Part shown: positions 53,642-64,000 of the stretch, piece after piece | Layout: the number at the start of each line of letters is the position of its first letter | Numbering within the stretch: the first letter of the stretch is position 1 | Source of the DNA: Pelecanus crispus | Lineage: Eukaryota; Chordata; Aves; Pelecaniformes; Pelecanidae | Length of the DNA: 64,000 bases | Direction: 5' to 3' | NCBI RefSeq assembly: GCF_030463565.1 | Contig: NC_134656.1 | Coordinates: 5,256,501-5,320,500, forward strand | The notes under the pieces: generated by a model | What the model was told of the DNA's origin: nothing | Databases searched by the model: none | What the model saw: only the letters and a program-made list of their open reading frames with translations | Translations under genes and position numbers: made by a program

Positions 53642-56600
53642 CTAAAGAAGGGAAGAAACAATGCAAATCATCATGGAAGCTCCTACTGACCCTTTGGAAA
53701 TTAAAGGAATTCATGGTATGCAAATTAGGCAGGTAAGCCAGGAGGTTAGAGTGAAGAGTATGAGTCTTTCTCTGATAAGGAAAGTTTTACTGAAACTCTC
53801 AGCTGCATAAGCACCAGACCTGAACTTCCCCTAGAGTACACACGAGGCAGAAAGAGCATTTGATCTGTCCTGGACCAGACAGCTATCAAGTAACATGACT
53901 GCATGGAGGCACACAGCCTGCCCCAAGGAGGCATGGGAGGACAGGCGTGCAAACATGCAGTGGCCAGACAGGATGTGGCAAGAGGAACTAGGATTTCCCC
54001 GATAGCACAAAAGTGAAAGAGCAGGCAACCGAACCTTAACCCTGCACAGAAACAGAAAGCATTTTAGCCCCACTTCCCAGTCTTGAAGAATTTGTTACAG
54101 GTGACCGACCCCAGCCTTGCAGTAACTGCTGGCTGAGCAGCCAGAGGCAGCAAGAAGTCGAGGAGACAAGGCATTTTCAACAGGGAAGTGTCTTGAATGT
54201 TTCCCCATCAAATACATCGCTTGCTTTTGATAGTAATGCTGCTTAGATGTGGGCTGAAAGAGTAGCTGAAGCCATAGCAGCTTTCCAGTTTTGCAAGCCT
54301 TTTTTCCTATTCTTACAAGCCAACTTGACAAAGGAGGGATTCAACATTCATTTCTCACCTGATCCAGTATTTTGTCCACTGTCTGTATGATGATTGCAAG
54401 GTGTCTTCCTTGGAATGCCTCGTAGCTAGAATACAGGCCATCCTGGAAGAGACACATAGTATCTCAGCTTTGACCAGCATAAAGTCACCTACTAACATTT
54501 CTTTCAGATACAAATAAATCCAATTATCTTTCTGTCTGTTATATCCATTTCTCTTGTGCCGTCTTTGCCAGTTACATTGCAGCTTTTTCTGTTTTGGGAA
54601 CTGTTTCTTCTTATGAGTACATACTCCATGGAGTCACCAACTGTGGGCATTCTTCATAATCTCCAGTAATTAAATACATTTCTTCCTCTAAATTTATTGG
54701 CTTCCTTTTCATTAACGGCACCAAATATGACCTTAGAACTTTATAGTGTCTACTCACACAGGTAATTCTAGCTCCTAACTGTGGTCTTAAGGATTGTGGA
54801 ATTGGGTTCTCACATACATAAAAAAGACTATTTTACATTTTCTTTGCCTGCTGTAAGACAGAGATTGTTCTTAGAGTCTCTTGATGATCACTACGGACTT
54901 ATGAACAGAACACATGGCAGTCACCTACTGATGTAGACCAGAATTTCCTTCAGGCATTCTTTACAATAAAAATAGACATCTGTTAGAGAATACAGTACAA
55001 AAATCCACAGAACAAACTCAAAAGCCTTCAAACCCCCAGAAGTACATCTCATAGTCATAAAAATACTCATGAATCCTGTCCACACTTTTACAGTATGTTA
55101 AGTAGAAGATGTTGACTAGCATGTTTTTGACAGATATCTGAAGAATGATGCTTCCCTTTCACTTATGCCAAGAATTAAATAAAATCTTGTGCATATCAAC
55201 TCAGGTACTGTGATAAGAATTTTGGAACTTCCAAATATTTAGAACAATTAACTAATGAAAAGAAGTGCCAGTCTCAAACTGAAAGCTGTTAGAAAAAAAG
55301 TTGTCAGCGGTATTTTAAATACGAGTGGAATCTCCAACAAGTGACACTGGTTTTCTGATTGAACTATATTGCATTATTCTTCCCACTGTTATTAATACCA
55401 AACCTCATTCTTGGGATTACCTATTTCTGTGGTATAAAAAAGGGCATTTACATAAGGAAACAGGCAGTTACCTCAGCAACCACTTCTTTTCCAGCCTCCA
55501 CAGACACAGGGGGTAGAACAGCATGGTCTGTAATATCCAGCTTAGCCTGCACACAGGGAGAGGGATGGTATTAATAAGAAACTGAACTAGGCTGTGAAGG
55601 ATCACACTTTTGCAGACTGTTCCCTTTTTCACTTTCATTTACTTCCTTGTTGAAAACTCTACTATGTGCAGTGTGACAAGAGATGATGTGCCTCCTCATC
55701 TGTTGGATTCATCAGTAGGATGAGGCACCTGGGAAGGTCCTGCTGATACTGAAAATTGGTAGGAGTGGTAATAGTCTGTCACCAGGGTAGCATTATCCAG
55801 TTCATGCAGAACACCACGCCCCAGATACGCTTAGTGGCAAAAAAAGCTTTATTTTGCTCAATACCAAAACCACAGCAAACATGATAAAAGAGATGACTAG
55901 ATTCAGCCACACAACACTGGTGGGGTAATGTGAATATATGCTTTTGCACTTACTTGAGATAAAGACATTCTGCTCTCTTCATTATAGTTGATTAAAGTCT
56001 GTTCACCTTCTTGAGGTGGAACAATGGCTTTGCTTTTAGATCCCCATACGTAAAACAGGCAAAGTAGTATACTGGAAACTGTTGAAACATGAAAGGAAAT
56101 GGAGAAATGGGCATTGTGAATAGATCTGTATGGCTCAATACAGTGGGTTGGTGAGGTACCCAGCCCAGTTCCAAATGAGCTAACTCAGAAACTTCCAGCA
56201 GCGTAGCTGTGCAGATGCAATGCTTGGCCTGGAGTGGTTAGCCTGCTTTAAAAAGCCAAGCTGTTATCTCCACAGAGCACTGCATTGAGCTGGCAGACAT
56301 ACTACATCATTCACAGGTAACCAGAGGAATAGTGATCAGATAATCTATTGATTTTTGCTTCAGATAAAGAATTGGTAGTTCATCTCTTCAGCAGTAACCA
56401 ACATGAGCTGTTACAGATCTATGCCAAGCAATTGCAATTGCTAAGTAGTGTAACCCTATGGGAGAAATTCATTACTTCAATTAGCCAGTACATGGTTAAT
56501 GTCAAAAAAGTCAAGCATTCAATTCTATTCAATACAAACAAGAATATTTACTTTGTTGTACTAGAGTTCAGCTTAATGACACATTTACATTTGTGAGTTG

Positions 56601-59600
56601 TCTTCTACCACAATGTAATCATGATTTTCACAAGTAACAAGCTGAAAAATTCCACCTGTTAACATTACATTTCTTTTGTTTCAGTTTAGACATTTTCTTT
56701 TTTTCCTAGGCTACATACTTGTATTTATTGTTGTTCATACAATAGTATTCCATGCATCTATGTTACCTTCCCTTTTTCACTGCTCTATAATACACAGTCC
56801 TCACCTTTTCACATCCCCACAGATAAGTGCAGATAAGTTTCACTAATCTTTCTAGTGTCTTTTACCCTGTGTTGTCAGCCTTGGAGACACCCTTCCTCTG
56901 CATTACACATTGTATCATAGTGCCTACTAATTTGAAAGTTTTCTTGGCTATCAAAAAAGATCTCTTCAGTTACTAGATGGAAATGGCAATGTCTTGTGTT
57001 GCAAAACTAAGTTCTTCCTGAAATTTGAAGAGAGAACAGGTCATGGACCAGGACACATGGATGGAAGTGCCACAAAGAGTGCAAGCATTAACTGCTTGCA
57101 CCTTGACTGCACTCTAACACATTAAGGCAAACAGCCTTTCCTGTTAAGGCTGGTAGATTTTAGCACATGCTCATGAGCTGCAATTGCAATGAGATCCAAT
57201 GGGCAGATGACAGATAACTCACACGCATAAGTTAGGAGGTTACTTACCCAGTAGTAATAAGAAAGCTGTCAGTATTATTGCAATGGCACCACCTCCAAGT
57301 CTCACTGCTGCTTGTGGAAGTGGTGACTCTTTACATGTGTGTCCATCTGGGCAATAGCAGAGCCTGACATGCTGATTCTGCCTTGTAGAAAATCCTTGAC
57401 TGTCCTGAATAATGACAGGCACCAAGTAGCTACCTTGTGGGAGGCTTTTTAACATTAAAAGTTCAACTGACTCCCCTAAAAAGACGACAAGCAAATTATT
57501 TCAAGACTCATAGAAAGAAGTCTGATATTCTACAGTACCTTCTGCTGATAATCAAAGGGAAACTCATTTGCACCCCAATTTCGAATACTTTTTCTAGCCT
57601 TAATGCACCATAGTAAATAGGACAAAATGACATCCCACTTTATCACCTTGCTGAGCCTTCTGGGCAAAGAGATCTGTCCCAGTCTTGCTACATTCTGGCA
57701 TAGCTGTGCTGATAACCTCTAGAATTCATTAGGTAGCTAATAAAATGTGGAAGCTGTTCCTCAGCTGTCTTATCCCCCTTTCTGCAATTTGAGCACATTG
57801 CTTCTGGCCCTGTCCTCAGCAGAGAGGAAGAACAATGTAACTTTTTTTCAAATTGCAGTAACTTTATATTTTGAAAGCTGTTCTTCCATGTACTTTCAGT
57901 CTCGTTGAGACTAATCAGTAAGAAACCATAAAGGTAAGAGACAGTGAAATAACCAGAGGGCACATAACTGACAATGAACTCTCACGAAGGACATGAAAGG
58001 AGTAACTCACCAAAGTTCCCTCCTAATTTCCAGTTATGCTTCACATCTTCAGTGTCTTCAGCCAGCTCAAATGTAAATGGCCCAGAACGTGAATGGACCA
58101 GAGCAGACTTAGCTCTTATAATGAGAGGCATCCCTTCTTTTTTGTCACACACATCTAAATAAGGAGCCACTAATGTTGGCATATGATCATTCATGTCAGA
58201 CAAGTAAAGCAGGATGGTGCCAGTACCAGTCTGTGGGGGAATACCTAGATGGGAGCAAAAGAAACAAAAATACTCGCAAATGGGTATCGACAAAAGCCAG
58301 TCCATTGGCAGGATCTCTGTCTGGTTTATCCTACTAGTCACACATAACACAAGTTTTAAACATTAGGGTGTTCTGCATTACCATTCTCCACTTAGATCCT
58401 TAGTCTTGCTATCATTTCATATCTAACATGCACCTCATCTCAAACAGTCCAAATACTGCTTGAATATTTTCCGACTGGCTACTTACGAGGATCAACAGCA
58501 TGAACGATAATGGTGTACAGGCTGTTGTTCACATAAGGGGATTCTTGATCAAATTCTTTTGCCACAGTAAGAACTCCAGAATTCTCATCCACGCTCAGCC
58601 AACCATCTGGATCATGGGCTAATTCATATCTTAAAAAGAAAGGAAAAAGTTACAAGTTACCATCTTAAATGCATTTTGAAGAATAGAAAATTTCTACTGC
58701 ATCTTTCTTTGTTCTCTTGAGCTCTGTAGGTATTTTTACTTGTTATAATGCTTACTTTTGTTAACTCTATGACAAGCTGTGTGTTTCAACACAGCCAACA
58801 GTTCCCCATACAAGTCCCCATACCTTGTACAGGCCCATCAGAACTGTTCCTAGGGGCTAAGAAAGTATCTAATTTCCACATCAGATTACCATTCTTACAG
58901 CCAAGCATACCTTAGTCCTTTCTACAGCATCAAAATTTTGTCATCAAAAGTAAAATATAAATAATGCAACCTGGGTTTAGGCAAAACTATTTTGAAGACA
59001 ACAGAAACATTGAGCAACCAATGTCTGCACCTTTATATTGTATCTTACAGAACCAGCTATCTGGATCTGCAGTATAATCAATAGTAAACCTGCGCCTCTA
59101 ATGTATATGTTCATCTAACTGTAAATATATGTGTGTGTGTATATTCATATATATACATATACCAAATTAAACTTGAAAACCTCTTTATATTCCTAAGCTA
59201 TTTCTTATTCTGAAAGTTAGAAGCATCTCACTTACTTTATCTTATTTGGCACATCATCTGGATATGTGGCAGGATACCTTCTAAATACTCTCCCAGGCTT
59301 CATTGAATCTTCTTTTTGGACAATAAGTATAGGAGGATGAAACCTAGGAGCACGTTGTGACTGTAAGACCTTGATGTTAACAGTTGTATTCATGGATTCT
59401 TGGCTTGAGATTGTCACAATGCCATTCTTACACAAGAAGAAAGGTTCTTCATTTGCTACAGAAATGACAAGTCTCATCTCAGAGTCATCTTCATAGCTGA
59501 GAGGCTGAAAACCCCAGACAAAAGTCTGATTAGCAGTTATGACCCTTGGTTTGGCAGTCACCTCTATATACCTGGAATTCAGAGGTAAGCTGAGCTCACC

Positions 59601-62600
59601 AAACTCAGCTAAGATGCTAAGCTATCACGCTTGTAATCAGACTGGCCACCCTACACATTGTCATCCTGTAGCTCACCTGCTACTGCTCCTCACCTTGATA
59701 ATACGCAAGATGCCTTCATTTGTGTCTGGATCCGTCTCAATGGTGAACTGTTCCTTCTCATTGCCTTTTGTTATTCTGTACTTTGCTCTCCAAGCTGGAG
59801 TGTTGGGAGAGTCTTTATCTTCCACTTGGAGCCGTAATGCAGCTGAATTTTCTTGACCTGCTGAAATCTGTAGCTGGTACTGGAAGAGGAAAGAAAAGAA
59901 ATAAGGACTATTTCTATTCTCCAAGAGGAAGAAGCTTGTTATCCAGTTCTGAGCCAGAGTTCTACCATCAGACCATGTGGAGCTACTTTCTGCACACACT
60001 GTCATTGCCTGCGGTGGTTCACGTGTACCCACTCAGTGACAGAGAATCCCTATGGGAGTTACAGAACTAACTTTCCTCCAACACATTCCCAGTGACTTCA
60101 TAAAGAACTTATTACTAAACCTGATCTTCATCAAAAACCAGGAGACTACTCATCTCTCCTAATATTGACTATAGCAATAGGCCCATAAATGCCACTAGGG
60201 CTTTTCATCCAGGATTGTCTTCTGCCATGTAGAAGAGATTGGTGCATACAGGCTTAGGCCAGAACTAGTCTGCAGATGTTATATACCTGGACCTTGTAGA
60301 AAGCAAGTATGTGTGAGATTTTAGGTAATTTCTTCACAATGGTTTAAGTTTTTGTCAGTGCAATGTAGCCACCAGCTTGCCTAACTAGCACTCCAAAGAC
60401 AGGCTAAGAAATGCCAATTAAATCACCTAAGGCAGAAATATGTCTTAAAAGATGAGATGTTAATAAAATGTAATTTGTGTTTATTTTCTTCATATAAGTT
60501 GGTCACTGGTTGAGATCTGAAAACTCAAGACTCTTGCCTTCTAATATGTAAACAATACTGTCCTTGCATCAGTTTTAAAAATGCTGTAAAGAATAATACA
60601 TGTACTCAGATAGAGGGAACAAATCACAGCTGTGAGAAGGCTCAGAATTTTACTAGACTGGAGTTAATGACGATGAAGCACAGATTTCTCGTACAAACCT
60701 GTTTTGGCAGATTATCTAACCTTATTCCCTCAGGTCTTCCAAACACCATTCTGCAGGTAGGAGACCTACCATAGTAACACACTGCTAAGTGTGTTTACTT
60801 TCATAGGTGTACCCACTGTTGTAAACCGGTAGCCATTCTTACTGTTCACAACATCAAATATTTACACATACCAGTGCTTGACATGACTCTGCACTCTAGG
60901 TGTTTGTGCTGGTTTTGGCTGGGATAGAGTTAATTTTCTTCGTAGTAGCTCCTATGGGGCTGTGTTCTGGATTTGTGCTGGAAGCAGCGTTGATGACACA
61001 GGGATGTTTTCCTCACTGCCGAGCAGGGCTCACCCAGAGCCAAGGCCTTTGCTGCTGCTCACCCACCCCACCAGCGAGCAGGCTGGGGGGCACAAGGAGC
61101 TGGGAGGGGACACAGCCGGGACAGCTGACCCCAGCTGACCCAAGGGACGTTCCACACCGTATGGCGTCACGCTCGGCACGGGAAGCTGGGGGAAGAAGGG
61201 GGAAGGGGGGGACGTTGGGAGCGATGGCGTTTGTCTTCCCAAGTCACCATTACGCGTGATGGAGCCCTGCTTTCCCGGGGATGGCTGAGCACCTGCCTGC
61301 CCATGGGAAGTAGTGAATGAATTCCTTGTTCTCCTTTGCTTGTGCATGTGGCTTTTGCTTTACTTGTTAAACTGTCTTTATCTCAACCCAAAAGTTTTCT
61401 CACTTTTACCCTTCCAATTCTCTCCCCCATCCCACTGCAGGGGAGTGAGCGAGAGTGGCTGTGTGGCGTTCAGCTGCCAGCCAGGGTTAAACCACAGCAA
61501 TGCGTCAACATGCAAATTACACAAACAGTCTTTCTGGGACCTGAGCTATTAATGGGACCAGAGCCTGAAAATGGATAGCTCTTACCTGAATTCAAGTGTA
61601 GCTGTCTACCTGTTCACAGCTCTTAATTCCTCAGAGCCCTCTTCCTGCCAGCAAGCTCAATTGCTCCCATTCATACAGCAAATGCTCCGCAAGCAGCTTC
61701 ACAAAATACGACAGCAGAAGCATTGCCACCACACCCAAGTGCCCCATTAAGATGTACTGAGTTTGTAGGCAGGCAGGTTTGGGGCCATTGAGATCTTCCT
61801 GGATCAAAACTAGGATCTTTCAAGAGTAGACTGTAATCAGCACCTTAGCTTCTCAGATGTTAGAATAAGCTAGTCTGTCGGCATCCTTATGCTAACAGTG
61901 AGACAAAAACCTTCTAGAGCTGTACACAGAAAACTAACAAAGTTTATCACAGTCAATAGTAAAGCATTCTCTTACTGCCCACATTTTAAAGAGATATTTC
62001 TTCTAACACATAAAGCTCATTTGCACATGTTTTGGCCTGATTCTGCAAGTATCTGAGGGTTCCCATTTCCACTGCTGAGTGTATTCAGCAGTTTGAAAGA
62101 CTGAACTGTATTTAGAAAGGCTAGGTAAAGTAATAATGTTTCCCCTTACATTATCACCAGTAAATACAGGGAGGTGGTTGTTTGCATCTTCAACAGCTAC
62201 ATTCACTGTTGCAGTAGATGACAGCTGGGGACTTCCATGGTCACTGGCTTTAATCAGAAGTTTGAAAGAGTTGGCAGTCTGAAAAACAGAAGAAAGGAAG
62301 TTCCAAACTTAGTTCAGAAGCAGTTCACGCATTTTGCCAGTCACAGCTACAAAGCTGGATGTGGGACTCTCCTTCCCCTTATAACCTCCCCTGGTTAACA
62401 TGTAGTGAACATGTATCATGCATTAAATGATAAGAAGCTGCCATATGCACATCACCTTATAATCCAGGCATCTTGACAGAAGTACTGATCCTGTGGTAGG
62501 ATCAACATTAAATGTGAACCCATCTTGAAGGGGCATTTGCATACTTAGAGAATAGGACACCTGAGAATTCACAGTGCCACCTTCATCTTTGTCCAAGGCA

Positions 62601-63404
62601 GTAACTTGGAAAACTGGCTCATCTAGGATGAAAAATTGAGACATTACTAGAAGTCTTTAGTCTCGACATGGAGTTTCTCAGGCCTGTCTGCAGGCTCTTG
62701 AACACACAAGTCCCATGAAAACCTCTAACCTCTCCTGTGGCTATAGTTATCCCTGCAAAGACTCCTGCCACCACCTCATTTGGGTGGCAAATCTGCCTAA
62801 AGTACTGTTAGACAATAGAGGTACCACATTCCTGAACTTAATCAAAAACATTCGCTAGTTATTTATGCCAGCTCCTGAGGAGTTGGCACCATGCCCACAT
62901 GTCTACACACCCAGATGAAGTCTTTGTATTTCTAAAACAGTGTGTCTGACCATCTTCTGTGAAGCAGTGTGCATGTGCAGGTTCCAGATCCACAGTTCAG
63001 ATTAGTCTGCTAAAGTCTTGGCTTGTAGTTAAGAAGAAATATCTTAGGATATTAGAATGTCTCCAATGTTATGCTAATGTAATTGAAGTTAATCAGACAA
63101 GAAGTCAAGAGGTAGGAGGTACTCCCTAAAACTATGAGTGTTGTAGTAAAACCTAGGGAGAAGAACAGATTTACTAAGAAAGGAAAAAGAACGAAAAGGA
63201 ATTAAGAGGGCAGTCATACACAAACCAGTAGTATCCCTTGTTTAGATAGCACTTACCTTTACTATGGTTCTCTCTTACTGTAACGCTATATTCCTCCTTA
63301 GGAAACTCAGGTGCATTGTCATTAATATCTTTAACCCTTATCTTGAAATATAAAGGGCGGTCCAATGGTTCACCAGTTTTTCTGGACACAATATCAAAAC
63401 GTAC
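53432..63404 (-). CDS. CDH26: Cadherin-26-like protein, 12 exons, 5' end beyond window
   Basis: A transmembrane calcium-dependent adhesion protein of the cell surface. Twelve exons join in phase to 665 residues plus stop. Coordinates: 63404-63257, 62622-62456, 62278-62150, 59879-59694, 59504-59236, 58629-58487, 58244-58011, 57475-57248, 56078-55954, 55546-55472, 54442-54359, 53641-53432. All introns have GT-AG ends. Domain order by residue of the joined part: EC1 end 1-30, EC2 about 31-140, EC3 about 141-235, EC4 about 236-370, EC5 about 371-475 with Cys 380, 465, 467 and 473, transmembrane about 486-511, then a tail of about 150 residues ending in FLNTLGPKFSALEEIC, like the catenin-site end of CDH26 and desmogleins. 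The EC5 string WKLGGNFGESVELL and the CYC membrane-proximal motif fit CDH26 best; a desmoglein or desmocollin is less likely. The signal peptide and EC1 start lie right of the window. Known for the family: CDH26 binds catenins and acts in epithelial adhesion. Confidence 0.88.
54359..54442 (-). CDS. CDH26: Cadherin exon: cytoplasmic tail, 28 codons
   Basis: Acceptor CTTCCAG, donor GTGAGA. It encodes DGLYSSYEAF and IIIQTVDKILDQ. It is in phase with the exons on both sides. Confidence 0.84.
55472..55546 (-). CDS. CDH26: Cadherin exon: cytoplasmic tail, 25 codons
   Basis: Acceptor TGTGCAG, donor GTAACT. It encodes AKLDITDHAVLPP and VEAGKEVVAE. It is assigned from phase, strand and splice sites. 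Sequence alone is too short for family recognition. Confidence 0.82.
55954..56078 (-). CDS. CDH26: Cadherin exon: rest of transmembrane helix and juxtamembrane tail
   Basis: The acceptor TTTCAACAG is chosen over CAG seven bases further in, because only it keeps the phase. The donor is GTAAGT. It gives SSILLCLFYVWGSKSKAIVP, finishing the helix with a Lys-rich stop-transfer side, then NYNEESRMSLSQ. Confidence 0.88.
57248..57475 (-). CDS. CDH26: Cadherin exon: EC5 end and first half of transmembrane helix
   Basis: Acceptor CTTTTTAG, donor GTAAGT. It encodes GESVELLMLKSLPQGSYLVP and VRLCYCPDGHTC, the cysteine-containing membrane-proximal motif shared by CDH26 and desmosomal cadherins. It then starts the membrane helix GGGAIAIILTAFLLLL, with one base left over. 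Confidence 0.93.
58011..58244 (-). CDS. CDH26: Cadherin exon: end of EC4 and start of EC5
   Basis: Acceptor CATCTAG, donor GTGAGT. It contains PPQTGTGTILLYLSDMNDH (end of EC4), LDVCDKKEGMPL and SGPFTFELAEDTED (EC5). The position that usually has an acidic DxD pair reads RAKSALVHSRSGPF. Confidence 0.93.
58487..58629 (-). CDS. CDH26: Cadherin exon: EC4
   Basis: Acceptor TTTTTAAG, donor GTAAGT. It has one spare base at each end that completes K and R codons. It encodes YELAHDPDGWLSVDENSG and FDQESPYVNNS, a typical EC4. NNS is a possible N-glycosylation site. Confidence 0.93.
59236..59504 (-). CDS. CDH26: Cadherin exon: end of EC3 and start of EC4
   Basis: Acceptor GGTTTTCAG, donor GTAAGT, 89 codons plus two bases. 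It starts PLSYEDDSEMRLVISVANEE, completing the usual K-PL-YE motif after the previous exon. The EC3-EC4 linker reads VLQSQRAPRF in place of DxNDxxPxF, and the EC4 site reads ATYPDD in place of ATDPD. The open frame runs further upstream, but that part is intronic. Confidence 0.92.
59694..59879 (-). CDS. CDH26: Cadherin exon: EC3
   Basis: Acceptor CTTCCAG after a long pyrimidine tract, donor GTGAGG, 62 whole codons. It contains QVEDKDSPNTPAWRAKY and DPDTNEGILRIIK, typical of EC3 in CDH26, desmosomal and classical cadherins. A second in-frame donor (GTGAGC) lies 17 bases further on. Confidence 0.93.
60905..61499 (-). mobile_element. Solo LTR, avian ERVL-like (TguLTR5-type), in cadherin intron
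   Basis: Read on the minus strand it begins TGCTGTGGTTTAACCC and ends AACTCTATCCCAGCCAAAACCAGCACA-like termini, the same layout as the LTR at 27360-27926 but in the opposite orientation and more G+C-rich inside. It is about 595 bp with no internal retroviral genes. It lies in sense with the cadherin gene, inside the intron between exons 62150-62278 and 59694-59879. No target duplication is visible: the flanks are GTGTT and ATGCG. The ORFs across it are incidental. Confidence 0.85.
62150..62278 (-). CDS. CDH26: Cadherin exon: end of EC2
   Basis: Acceptor TTTTCAG, donor GTAAGG, 43 whole codons. It contains KASDHGSPQLSSTA and the linker DANNHLPVF, where the usual DxND reads DANN. The intron after it carries the LTR at 60905-61499. 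Confidence 0.92.
62456..62622 (-). CDS. CDH26: Cadherin exon: EC2
   Basis: Acceptor ATCCTAG, donor GTGATG (a weaker donor). Its first two bases complete an Asp codon with the previous exon. It carries the calcium-site motif ALDKDE and ends SRCLDYK, where most cadherins have LDYE or LDRE. Confidence 0.92.
63257..63404 (-). CDS. CDH26: Cadherin exon: end of EC1 and start of EC2
   Basis: Bounded by acceptor CATTTAG and donor GTAAGT. It starts on a whole codon and ends with one spare base. It encodes SRKTGEPLDRPLYF, the classical EC1 end, then the intact linker calcium motif DINDNAPEF and the EC2 start VTVREN. This is the most 5' exon visible. Confidence 0.93.
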
Positions 63405-64000
63405 CTAAATGAGTAGCAACACAGATATCAGAATGGAATGAATGGTATCATTTAGATATCAGGATGGAGCAAAATACTTTCAATTTTGAAGCTGCTTGAG
63501 TCATATTTGGCTAGCATTTGGCTTTGAGTTGCATCACTAAGTCATTATTTCACCTTTCAAAGGTAGTAGCTTCATGATGGTCATCCTGTGCATTAAACAA
63601 CACTTTTTAAAAAATCAGTACCTGGAGCTGTATCTGCATTATTTGAAAAGACTGCCTAATATAAAATACATAAGTATCCTTGGGGCCAAACAAAAGAATG
63701 CTTTAAAATGCATCTCCCAATTCTGAAGTATTTATTTAAGTAGGACATTCAGTTTTCTCTAGCTGCATTTCTATGATGTTTTGGCTCCATATCCATGACT
63801 GTGCAGGCGATTCAATTCTGATTGCTGAATTCTCCTTTGCTACACTTATTTCTGCTTCAAAACCAAGCCCAGAGTGTCTGCCCTGGAACAGCCGTGTGTC
63901 CAGTGAGGGGGGATAGAAAGCTTTCCAAAATTTATCTTTTTATTATGGAAGGCAAGACCTTAGACAGAAAGCCACATGGAACAGTGACTATTAATTGGGT
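63405..64000 (-). other. Cadherin intron, no further exon seen
   Basis: No frame here encodes EC1-like sequence between usable splice sites. The upstream exons (EC1, prodomain, signal peptide) must be right of position 64000. Confidence 0.7.

Noticed and set aside
54095..54256. Alternative last exon of the cadherin, beginning PTSKQHYYQ after a CTCTTTCAG site and ending in a stop
   Set aside because: It has no similarity to cadherin tails, whereas the exon at 53432-53641 carries the conserved FLNTLGPKF end in the same phase.
56072..56174. Acceptor CAG just inside 56072 for the transmembrane exon
   Set aside because: Used with the previous exon's one-base phase it shifts the frame and soon hits a stop. 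The acceptor at 56079-56080 keeps the frame and completes the membrane helix.
59505..59561. N-terminal extension of the EC3-EC4 exon frame (TAKPRVITANQTF)
   Set aside because: It is intronic. The acceptor at 59505-59506 restores the expected K-PL-YE cadherin motif in phase.
60900..61578. Several ORFs of 79 to 119 codons on both strands
   Set aside because: They lie in or across the GC-rich solo LTR and resemble no protein.
1..64000. Bacterial-style systems, CRISPR arrays, tRNA or rRNA genes
   Set aside because: The sequence is vertebrate with spliced exons and retroposons. No direct-repeat/spacer pattern, tRNA box pair or rRNA segment was seen.

Overview
The window looks like bird nuclear DNA. 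Its repeats are CR1 LINEs (the dominant avian retroposon) with the typical ATTCTATG-type 3' tail, plus three solo LTRs that resemble avian ERVL/ERVK families best known from passerines. Most of the unique sequence is AT-rich and non-coding. The clade within birds is an inference: the LTR families suggest Neoaves, but that was recognised by eye and not searched.

Layout. Positions 1-1019 are the RT part of a CR1 element on the minus strand. Its reading frame is open all the way to the window edge. From about 1020 to 53,400 I see no convincing protein-coding gene. This desert holds a solo ERVL-like LTR with a 5-bp target-site duplication (27360-27926), an internal CR1 fragment (about 38204-38793, minus), an internally deleted CR1 (about 46550-46984, plus), a few simple repeats, a period-20 tandem repeat (15349-15400), one unexplained 192-codon minus-strand ORF (24175-24753) and an isolated CpG-rich patch (about 49222-49600). 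Two stretches have the look of conserved non-coding elements, but that is a weak impression.

Positions 53,432 to 63,404 carry the 3' two-thirds of one gene on the minus strand: a cadherin of the CDH26 / desmosomal-like type. Twelve exons can be placed base by base from splice signals and codon phase. Together they give 1998 nt, 665 residues plus stop. They cover the end of EC1, EC2 to EC5, a transmembrane helix and a short cytoplasmic tail ending in a catenin-site-like motif. The 5' exons (signal peptide, prodomain, most of EC1) lie beyond position 64,000. The last coding exon has no internal Met and is easily missed.

Two LTRs bracket this gene's 3' half. One (60905-61499) lies in an intron in the same orientation as the gene. 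The other (52651-53288) lies antisense only 143 bp past the stop codon, so it probably overlaps or bounds the 3' UTR.

I did not find an undescribed multi-gene system. The points most worth a second look are the cadherin's eroded calcium-binding motifs, the LTR at its 3' end, the orphan CpG-rich patch, the 192-codon ORF, and the intact RT frame of the CR1 copy at the left edge.
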